Source: Cyanobacteria bacterium K_Offshore_surface_m2_239
GTDB lineage: Bacteria > Cyanobacteriota > Cyanobacteriia > PCC-6307 > Cyanobiaceae
Direction: 5' to 3'
Length of the DNA: 52,920 nucleotides
Assembly: GCA_016882305.1 (NCBI GenBank)
Contig: VGQX01000005.1
Location: 1 to 52,920 of the forward strand
Part shown: positions 46,643 to 52,920 of the stretch, one piece after another
Layout of the letters: each line of letters starts with the position of its first letter
Position numbering within the stretch: the stretch's first letter is position 1
The notes under the pieces: model-generated
What the model saw: only the letters and a program-made list of their open reading frames with translations
What the model was told of the DNA's origin: nothing
The model's database searches: none
Translations under genes and position numbers: made by a program

Positions 46643-48405
46643 TTTACTTGAGAGTCCTCAGATAGAAGTAGATTCAAGTAGTATCCAGGGACCTCTGCAA
46701 GCTCTTTTGGATGGCCTCTCTGGACAATTTTTCCGCGTTCAAGAACAATAACCTGATCGCTCAATTGTGCGGATAGCATCCTATGGGCAACCGTGATTAA
46801 TGTTCTTTCTTTCGACTTAATCACTGAAAGAACCTCTGCCTCTGTGCGATCATCCAGGGCACTTGTTGCTTCATCCATTAATATGATCGATGGGTCTCTT
46901 ATTAAAGCTCTTGCGATCTCAATTCGTTGCTTTTGACCGCCACTAAGATCTGAACCATTATCTCTCAGCATTCGATTAACACCATCAGGGTAAGAATCAA
47001 TCTCTTGGCGGAGCTTGGCGTCGCAAAGAGCCTTATAGGCATCGAGCTGATCAAATCTAGGATCCCAAAGTGTTACATTCTCAAAAATAGTTGCTCGAAA
47101 TAAGAACACGTCCTGAGCCACATAGGCCATGGACGTTCTGAGCTGTAGATCTGGAATTTCTTCCCACGGCTTTCCATCATAGAGAAGAGTTCCTTGATCA
47201 TGACTATAAAATCCAGCAATCATTTTTAGCAACGTACTTTTTCCAGATCCACTTCCTCCAACAATGGCCAAGTGTGTACCTGCTGGAATATTAAAGTTTA
47301 AACCAGAAAAGATTGGATCCTCAGCCTCAGGAAAGCGATAGTGAATGTTCTTACCTTCAATGTGGCCAATAAGGCGAGGATGGGATTGGGATTCATTTGC
47401 AGAGAATGACTGTACTCTTGGATCCTTATCATTGGCAATCACATCCGAAACACGACCAGAAAGGCCCGTCAGTTGTTGAATTGTGTTGGCAAAGTCAGAA
47501 ATATTTCCCAAAGGGGCCACAACGCTTCCAAGAAGAAACTGGAAAGCAATCAGTGATCCCAGAGTAAGTGATCCATCAAGAATAAGAAATCCACCAATAA
47601 TAACAATGGCTGCTTGAGTTGCAAAGGTGGACACGTCGCCTAAAACCGCAGTAAAAGCAACATAGAGGCTTTGAATCTGCTGACCATTCACACCAACGGA
47701 GAACTTGTCTGACCACTTATTGAAAAACTCGTTTTCTAGCGCAGATGCTTTGATACTTTCAATGGTTGAGATGCCACTTGTACCAATACCATCCGCAAGA
47801 GCTTGAACCATCGCAAGCTTTCGATTTTCACCTTCGCGCCGCTGGGTAATCTGTGCGGTGACCAGGAGATTGGCAACAAGTATTAACAATGAGATAACCG
47901 TTAATTTGACAGATATTAGAAGGGTGAAGAATAGAATAGTGAAAGCTCTTAAAATGCTTAGGCAAAAAGCAAGCAGTTTCGAAACTGCCATTTGTCCAAT
48001 CTGCATGCCCAATGCCAACCTTGCAGAAGCTTCAGCGGGTTGGTTTGAGAGAAAGAAATGAAATGGTAGGCGGAAAAGCTGGGTAAATACCGTAACACTG
48101 ACACGTCGTATAAAGAGACTTTCAAGACGCCGAAGAATAAGCATCTGAAAGGCTAAAATGGAAATAATAAGTATGGAGGAAATCAGAAGAACCCAGCTGA
48201 TTGGGACGGCAAAATTAAGACGGTTATTGATTAGATAAGAATCAATAAACTGAGAAGTTGCACCGGCGATGATTAGCTCAGGAACAATAGAGGCTACGCA
48301 GATGGGCATAAGGAGAAGAAGCGGTATCTTGTACCGGCTGAAAATATCTATAATCCAGGAAAAGGATGAACTAGGTTCTGTCAATTTTCCACTAGTTGTT
48401 GTCAT
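46639..48405 (-). CDS. NHLM-type ABC transporter 1 without the C39 peptidase domain
   Basis: Encodes 588 residues. The membrane domain begins almost at once (IPLLLLMPICVASIVPELIIAGA) and the ATPase follows, with Walker A GGSGSGKS (383-390), LSGGQKQRIEIARAL and Walker B IILMDEATSALD. SIKASALENEFFNKWSDKF ... VIIGGFLILDGSLTLGSLIAFQFLLGSVVAPLGNISDFANTIQQL is characteristic of the NHLM_ABC1 class, which normally carries a ~130-residue N-terminal C39 peptidase that cuts double-glycine leaders. That domain is entirely absent here, and the upstream neighbour is a full-length HlyD gene overlapping by ATGA, so it has not simply been split off. Confidence 0.85.
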   Translation of the reverse strand: MTTTSGKLTEPSSSFSWIIDIFSRYKIPLLLLMPICVASIVPELIIAGATSQFIDSYLINNRLNFAVPISWVLLISSILIISILAFQMLILRRLESLFIRRVSVTVFTQLFRLPFHFFLSNQPAEASARLALGMQIGQMAVSKLLAFCLSILRAFTILFFTLLISVKLTVISLLILVANLLVTAQITQRREGENRKLAMVQALADGIGTSGISTIESIKASALENEFFNKWSDKFSVGVNGQQIQSLYVAFTAVLGDVSTFATQAAIVIIGGFLILDGSLTLGSLIAFQFLLGSVVAPLGNISDFANTIQQLTGLSGRVSDVIANDKDPRVQSFSANESQSHPRLIGHIEGKNIHYRFPEAEDPIFSGLNFNIPAGTHLAIVGGSGSGKSTLLKMIAGFYSHDQGTLLYDGKPWEEIPDLQLRTSMAYVAQDVFLFRATIFENVTLWDPRFDQLDAYKALCDAKLRQEIDSYPDGVNRMLRDNGSDLSGGQKQRIEIARALIRDPSIILMDEATSALDDRTEAEVLSVIKSKERTLITVAHRMLSAQLSDQVIVLERGKIVQRGHPKELAEVPGYYLNLLLSEDSQVK

Positions 48406-49874
48406 GATGCGTCTGTTGCGATGCCTAGGAACTTACGAAGTACAGGGATCACTAGCTGAATAGGTGTTTGTGTATCAGTCGTTACTTGGACGTTTACAGT
48501 ATTTCCTAGGCGTGTCGGAAAGGGGGGCTCTTCTCCCGAATTCCAGAGATAGCATTCTTCTTTTGTTTGGGAGTTACAGGCTTGAGTCTGGTCTTTATGG
48601 ATTTTTTGAAGCTTTACAACTACGCGAAAGGGAACTGATTGGGATGTATTGACCAATTGACCAACTTCTTGGATACCTGTCTGTGCGCTAATTTCCTCTA
48701 GGCTAGATGGAGAGGTGTCGACTCTTTCTACAGATGCAATAATCCCACCGTACTGGGCTCTGGAGATGCCTGATGGGGTCACCAAGGCCTTCATGCCAGG
48801 AAAGATTTGTGAAGCCTGCTTGGCATTGAAATACGTGGTGATATAGGTTGGAAGTATTGGATTAGAAGTTGTATAAAGAAAGGCGCTTGATCCTGTTGTA
48901 ATGGTCTGTTGATTTCTGAAGCTGGTATTAACTACGTAAAGATCCGTGGGAGCAATCAAATAGGCTTTGTTGAGATAGTCAAAAAGGGCGACTCGTAATG
49001 CTAGTAGATCGTTCTTTATGTCTGTATCTGATTGCAATAGCTTTTGTTGGGAATCCTGTATGGACTGCAATAAGGAGATAAGCTGACTGTTAGCCGTTAT
49101 TAGATTTGAGCGAAGTCCCAAGACTTGAGAAGAAGCCTGAAGATATAGACTTCGAGGTACCCATCCAATCTTTGCCAGTTTTTCAAGAGTCTTTTCCCAA
49201 TCTAATTGTTGTGCTACCTGTTCGCGGACGACCTCCTGTTGGCCCGATTGAAGCTTGTAGGAACTAATGTAGTTCTTCAGTAGTGTCTTTAACCTTTCTT
49301 CGGACTTTAGGCGAAGTCTTATAGATGTTGTAGTTTGCCTAAGTTTAGAAGCCAGCACTTCGCGATCGTTTGGAGAATCTATAATAGCTAGAACAGTTCC
49401 TCTCCGAAAAACGGTATCTATATCTTCATGGTTCTGAGGATAGAATTCATGTGCAGAACCTGATTCTTTGGGAGAGAGAGTGATCTTTGTAATGGTAGAC
49501 AGGATTTTGTTAACACTAGATCTGCTTAACTTGCGATTTCTAATTTCTCCTTGAAGAGCAATTGCTTCTTCGTCGAGGGAATCGCCATTCCAGAATTTAC
49601 GCACCCTAATATTGATTGGTGATTCCTTATTTGAGTTGGGAGACACCTGATAAAAAATAGTGCCCGTTGCTCTCGCGGGCAAACTTGATAGACCTCCTGG
49701 CGGGACAATGACACCTAAACCTTCTACCTGCATGGGGATTCTGGCGGTGTTCGACCAAACAACCCCTAGGGCTGCGATACCAATAGCAATCCATAGACTC
49801 GTTCGTAGGGGAGCCTCCAGCACTTGTACAGGTTGGGGACGATTTTCCTTGGGTTTAGGCTTTGATTCAGTCAT
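48402..49874 (-). CDS. HlyD-type membrane-fusion protein (NHLM secretion protein)
   Basis: Encodes 490 residues with one N-terminal membrane helix (LRTSLWIAIGIAALGVVWSNTARIPMQVEGLGVIVPPGG). The VEGxGVIxPPGG junction is where HlyD-type adaptors enter the periplasmic beta-barrel. A long coiled-coil stretch (about residues 150-300, rich in L, Q and S, e.g. RLRLKSEERLKTLLKNY) and the C-terminal beta domain (MKALVTPSGISRAQYGGIIASVERV) follow. It bridges the inner-membrane ABC pair to TolC. Two Cys near the C-terminus (TQACNSQTKEECYLW) are unusual. It begins 65 nt after the TolC gene and overlaps ABC1. Confidence 0.83.
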   Translation of the reverse strand: MTESKPKPKENRPQPVQVLEAPLRTSLWIAIGIAALGVVWSNTARIPMQVEGLGVIVPPGGLSSLPARATGTIFYQVSPNSNKESPINIRVRKFWNGDSLDEEAIALQGEIRNRKLSRSSVNKILSTITKITLSPKESGSAHEFYPQNHEDIDTVFRRGTVLAIIDSPNDREVLASKLRQTTTSIRLRLKSEERLKTLLKNYISSYKLQSGQQEVVREQVAQQLDWEKTLEKLAKIGWVPRSLYLQASSQVLGLRSNLITANSQLISLLQSIQDSQQKLLQSDTDIKNDLLALRVALFDYLNKAYLIAPTDLYVVNTSFRNQQTITTGSSAFLYTTSNPILPTYITTYFNAKQASQIFPGMKALVTPSGISRAQYGGIIASVERVDTSPSSLEEISAQTGIQEVGQLVNTSQSVPFRVVVKLQKIHKDQTQACNSQTKEECYLWNSGEEPPFPTRLGNTVNVQVTTDTQTPIQLVIPVLRKFLGIATDAS

Positions 49875-49939
49875 GGGTTAGCCAATCAACGAGAACGTGG
49901 AAAGCTCAGACGTCATACAAATAACAGTCATTTATTGAC

Positions 49940-51610
49940 CTATGGTCTACCATTCTTAAGCTGCATAATAAGAACATCGGAAAGGCTAACTCCCGTGTAG
50001 TCAGGCCAAGTAGAAGTGTTCCTGTACAGACGGTTGATTGAATTATTGTGTAGCTCTATGGCTGATGCGAGAGATGTTGTTGAATCAGAAAGGGATTTGA
50101 TACTAAGGACCAAGGGTGTAATGGTGTCAACTCCAACGGAATATCTTACCCTATAGATTGCAGTTGCATTCTTTGCGGCTTGAACAGCTCTCTTGGCCGA
50201 GAAAATAGAGATTTGTGAATTTCTATAGTTGGTAAATGAACTTGCCGCATCAGCGCTAATCTGTGCTTTCTGTAGCCGAGCTGTATCTAGGGCTTGTTTA
50301 GCTAAGCGCTCTTGACTTCTTGCTAAAGATAAGTTCACCCCACCGTCATATAAGTTCCAGGTTATATTTGCTGACAAAGTGAGAGTGGTATTTAATTGCT
50401 TATTTATAGAGGGACTTAGGCCCCATAGTTCTTGTGCAATAATGCCTTTGTTGGCTAAAATGCTTGTGTTAGCATTTAGACTGAATGAGGGCAGATACGA
50501 GGCAATGATCTTCTTTGCATTCCAGCCTAAAGACTCAGCAAGCTTAGCAGATGCTTTTATTTCTTCCCGCATCTTTAATGCCATATCAATAGTTTGATTC
50601 AGCGATTGATCCCAAGAACCAATTGGCACAAACTGATCCTGAGGAACAATGTACTGATGTCCTACCTGCCCCAGTGCTTTTCCAAGCTCATTTTGGGCAT
50701 TATCTAGGGAAAGATAGGCATCAATGAGTGTTATAAGATCTTGATATAGTTGTGTCTTTTGCTGCTCAATATCAGCCTGTGAAGACAAACCGGCTTGTTT
50801 ATTCTTGCGAATCTGATTTAGTATGGCAATATCTGTTTCAACAATACTAGAGAAAGCTTTAATTAACTCGAGCGCTTTTTGAACACTTGTATAAGCAAGC
50901 TGAGTGTTGAGTATGGTATCACGTGCTGCTATAATAAAGAGTAACTTCTGTTGGTCTAGTGCCGCTGCTTGGGAGCGAATTAATGGTTGCCGTGTTGCTA
51001 GATACGGGTACCAAGACAGACCCAGGGAAGTGCTAAGTAAAGAATTGTCGGTATATGTTGAAGATGGCGAAGGTTGTGTTGATAGGCTGGGCTTATTCAG
51101 TGGATAATTTGACAATGTTTGCCATGAGTATCCGCCCAAGGCTGATATCCCAACAGAAGGATTCCACTGACGCTTAGCACTAGCAACTAAGGCATCCTGG
51201 GACTGTATTGACTCAAATGCAACGTCTAATTGTGGATTATTATTGACAGACTCAATAAGTAAATCTCGGAGAGTTGCTTGCCGAGAACCATCGAAAAGAT
51301 TCTTTTGAAAAAATTCAAGTTGTTTGATAATATCTAGCCAATCGTCCCCGCTTTCAATACTTACCAGCTTCAATAATTCCGAAGTATTGATAACACTCCC
51401 GATTTTTATGCCTAAGCCTGTATTTATTATGATTCTAGGCAGGATATCTTTGGTGGCTGTAGTATCTCCATGTGTCTTGCCTGGGATAGCAAGTGCAGTC
51501 GAAACTCGAAAGACCAGGCATATAGCTACAAAGGCAAAGCTGAATCCACGAATCCAGATTGTATAGCTCTTAGTCTGGATACGCATTTGGCATAAGTTCG
51601 TTGCATCCAT
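49940..51610 (-). CDS. TolC-family outer-membrane efflux protein
   Basis: Encodes 556 residues from ATG 51610. A TTG at 51646 and an ATG at 51586 are alternatives; the signal peptide is IRGFSFAFVAICLVFRVSTALA. Two OEP repeats are visible: TLRDLLIESVNNNPQLDVAFESIQSQDALVASAKRQWNPSVGISALGGYSW and IDMALKMREEIKASAKLAESLGWNAKKIIASYLPSFSLNANTSI. The second repeat continues with NITWNLYDGGVNLSLARSQERLAKQ and SFTNYRNSQISIFSAKRAVQAAKNATAIYRVRYSVGVDTITPLV, both typical of the TolC barrel-helix transitions. It completes a three-part channel with HlyD and the ABC pair. It follows mbtH with a ~47-nt gap to this start. Confidence 0.88.
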   Translation of the reverse strand: MDATNLCQMRIQTKSYTIWIRGFSFAFVAICLVFRVSTALAIPGKTHGDTTATKDILPRIIINTGLGIKIGSVINTSELLKLVSIESGDDWLDIIKQLEFFQKNLFDGSRQATLRDLLIESVNNNPQLDVAFESIQSQDALVASAKRQWNPSVGISALGGYSWQTLSNYPLNKPSLSTQPSPSSTYTDNSLLSTSLGLSWYPYLATRQPLIRSQAAALDQQKLLFIIAARDTILNTQLAYTSVQKALELIKAFSSIVETDIAILNQIRKNKQAGLSSQADIEQQKTQLYQDLITLIDAYLSLDNAQNELGKALGQVGHQYIVPQDQFVPIGSWDQSLNQTIDMALKMREEIKASAKLAESLGWNAKKIIASYLPSFSLNANTSILANKGIIAQELWGLSPSINKQLNTTLTLSANITWNLYDGGVNLSLARSQERLAKQALDTARLQKAQISADAASSFTNYRNSQISIFSAKRAVQAAKNATAIYRVRYSVGVDTITPLVLSIKSLSDSTTSLASAIELHNNSINRLYRNTSTWPDYTGVSLSDVLIMQLKNGRP

Positions 51611-51657
51611 AAGGCAGTTATGCAATTTATTGTATGAACTTATCAAGGTGGAAGCTG

Positions 51658-51906
51658 TCAGCTAATGGCGCCTGAGGCAATTCTTTTGCGGCAAGTGATC
51701 ACTTGGTTCTGAAGACAGTTTGGCATGATATTTGTCCAATTACTGTCTATGAATTCAAGGCACTCTTCTTGGCTATTGCTGGAATGAATGGTGATCCAGC
51801 CTGCCGGCGGGGCAAGCTTAAAGGACCACAAAGCATATTGGCCTTCCTGGTTCTTCACTACACGGTACTGATGGCCTTGAACGTGCCGCTGTAAATCGTT
51901 ACGCAT
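51658..51906 (-). CDS. mbtH: MbtH-like protein
   Basis: Encodes 82 residues from ATG 51906. The MbtH fold marks are present: YRVVKNQEGQYALWSFKLAPPAGWITIHSSNSQEECLEFIDSNWTNIMPNCL, with the three conserved tryptophans (W27, W37, W57) and the W-T-x-x-P end. It differs from the norm by MRNDLQRHVQGHQ in place of the usual NPFDD N-terminus and by ALWS instead of SLWP. A ~20-residue C-terminal tail follows. MbtH proteins bind and activate NRPS adenylation domains. Here it is the first gene of the export operon rather than next to an NRPS. Confidence 0.85.
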   Translation of the reverse strand: MRNDLQRHVQGHQYRVVKNQEGQYALWSFKLAPPAGWITIHSSNSQEECLEFIDSNWTNIMPNCLQNQVITCRKRIASGAIS

Positions 51907-51953
51907 GAGACTACCTTGAGCGATTACTTACTATGATAGCATAAAAATCGCAC

Positions 51954-52808
51954 ATGGCTGATTCAATGAAAATAGATATAAATCTTTGTGAAAGCCTTTG
52001 TCGAGATGGAGCAATAGTTCTCCCCGATGCTTTTACCGGTGAATCGGTTTCCACTTTGTATCGTGGCATCTCTAGGGATCTTGAGCTGATTAGTCCCTTC
52101 AAGGCGATGATACACAATAGTAGTGGTCCTGGGATGACTACTAATATCTGGCGGACTACGGAAATTGAGGAATTCAATTCCCTCTGCAATAGCCCTGAAA
52201 TGATTGATCTTGCGAGGCAACTGTTTAATGGAAAGTCTTTTCGTTTCTTGCAAGACACTTGGTTTTTGCGACCCGCAGGTTGTGAAGTCTCTATTCCTTG
52301 GCATCATGACAATATCATTGAAGGTGATCACTACTCAATTTGGATTAGTTTGACTAACCATTCACCTGGCGATTCGCTTTCATTTGTTGCGGGCTCCCAT
52401 TGCGATGGAGAAAACTATATGCCGCAGTCATACTTTGTTGAAGGACTTGAAGCCAGCTCAGAAGTTGAAGAGTATTACCAACGCTACAATCGGGCATCCC
52501 CTTCAAATTTGTCGACTGTATTTACCCCTATACCTAGTGATCAGGAGCTTTTGGCGACCCGGAAAATTCTTTCTTGGCCAACAAAGCCAGGTGATTGTAT
52601 TATTTTTAATAGCCGTTGTCTTCACTCACTGCCCAGTCATGACACCGCCCAGGAAAGAGTTGGCTTTGTCACTCGATGGATTCTTGATGGTAGTAGGATA
52701 GCTTCCCATGCCCATGACACCGTAAAGGCTATTCACGATGCAGGACTCGGCCAAGACCTTTCCGTGCAGGATGTTATTCATGGCGAATTATTCAGACGTT
52801 ATTCATAG
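51954..52808 (+). CDS. phytanoyl-CoA dioxygenase (PhyH) family Fe(II)/2-oxoglutarate oxygenase
   Basis: Encodes 284 residues. The iron triad is H117-x-D119 in IPWHHDNIIEG and the distal H224 in RCLHSLPSHD; the 2-oxoglutarate arginine is probably R235 in AQERVGFVTRW. WISLTNHSPGDSLSFVAGSHCDGENYMP is the usual PhyH double-stranded helix segment. Such enzymes hydroxylate or halogenate amino-acid, fatty-acyl or carrier-bound intermediates; the substrate is unknown. It is divergent from mbtH across 47 bp. AT-rich like the exporter genes. Confidence 0.9.
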   Translation: MADSMKIDINLCESLCRDGAIVLPDAFTGESVSTLYRGISRDLELISPFKAMIHNSSGPGMTTNIWRTTEIEEFNSLCNSPEMIDLARQLFNGKSFRFLQDTWFLRPAGCEVSIPWHHDNIIEGDHYSIWISLTNHSPGDSLSFVAGSHCDGENYMPQSYFVEGLEASSEVEEYYQRYNRASPSNLSTVFTPIPSDQELLATRKILSWPTKPGDCIIFNSRCLHSLPSHDTAQERVGFVTRWILDGSRIASHAHDTVKAIHDAGLGQDLSVQDVIHGELFRRYS

Positions 52809-52869
52809 CCTGAACTTTGCAAAAGGGCACCTCGAATAATGCGTGTTTTTGGCTTGCAACCTCGGATAT

Positions 52870-52891
52870 AAAAAAGCCGCCTCGGGGGCGG
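52870..52891 (-). terminator. rho-independent terminator of an off-window minus-strand gene
   Basis: On the minus strand CCGCC/GGCGG closes over a 5-nt loop and is followed by GCTTTTTTATA. The direction points to a minus-strand transcript arriving from beyond the right edge. It could also serve the PhyH gene poorly from the other side, because there is no T tract on the plus strand. Confidence 0.65.
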
Positions 52892-52920
52892 GAAGGCATG
52901 AATCTTCGCACGATTCTTTC

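Noticed and set aside
43568-52920. RiPP precursor gene for the NHLM-like exporter
   Set aside because: I looked for a short ORF with a nitrile-hydratase-like or double-glycine leader in gaps of patch 3 and found none; a precursor may lie outside the window.

Overview
The window comes from a picocyanobacterium of the Synechococcus/Cyanobium type. It carries sulfolipid genes (sqdB-sqdX), a Psb34-type photosystem II assembly protein, a Ycf37-like TPR protein, Ycf23, a GT2 glucolipid synthase resembling Synechocystis Sll1377, and the order tig-clpP-clpX ... dnaX. Core blocks are dense, GC-rich and contain scattered GCGATCGC (HIP1) octamers. No rRNA, tRNA, CRISPR array or intact insertion sequence was recognised.

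Core block A (1-14.8 kb): an edge-truncated class V aminotransferase, cbiD (corrinoid), guaA (GMP), two unrecognised small proteins, PBP2 (mrdA), sqdX/sqdB, psb34, thiG, a secreted unknown, a Ycf37-like protein, L20/L35 (rplT, rpmI), a SpoIID-domain protein and a GT2 glucolipid synthase. Accessory patch 1 (14.9-17.2 kb): two GT2 glycosyltransferases on opposite strands whose 3' ends overlap by 52 bp, then a 14-bp triplicate repeat and a 17-bp perfect hairpin. dnaX follows (17.2-19.1 kb). Accessory patch 2 (19.1-22.7 kb) separates dnaX from clpX. It is AT-rich and holds an FkbM-like methyltransferase gene, a second FkbM gene broken by a nonsense codon and a frameshift, and an LRAT-domain protein.

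Core block B (22.8-39.8 kb): clpX, clpP and tig on the minus strand; asd-dapA (lysine pathway) and rnj (RNase J) on plus; an acidic unknown and tilS; ycf23 with a small membrane protein; uvrB; lysC (aspartate kinase with a long ACT region, upstream of Asd/DapA in the same pathway); holA; and cbiC (cobH). The region just past cbiC contains the stub of a Phd/YefM antitoxin.

Accessory patch 3 (about 40.1 kb to the right edge) is the most interesting part. It looks like a piece of a horizontally acquired specialised-metabolite locus. One minus-strand unit encodes a free-standing acyltransferase (AT), a large GT-B-type glycosyltransferase and a PIG-L deacetylase. A second minus-strand unit encodes an MbtH-like protein, a TolC-type outer-membrane channel, an HlyD-type adaptor and two ABC transporters. 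The last three resemble the NHLM/NHLP bacteriocin exporter families, but the transporter that should carry a C39 leader peptidase lacks it completely. An N-terminally eroded Sfp-type phosphopantetheinyl transferase and a PhyH-type Fe(II)/2-oxoglutarate dioxygenase lie on the plus strand. MbtH, PPTase and AT point to NRPS/PKS chemistry whose megasynthase is not in this window. GT, PIG-L and PhyH would tailor the product, and the ABC/HlyD/TolC set would move it across both membranes. A minus-strand terminator at the extreme right edge suggests a further minus-strand gene just outside. This pathway reading is inference from gene families and proximity.
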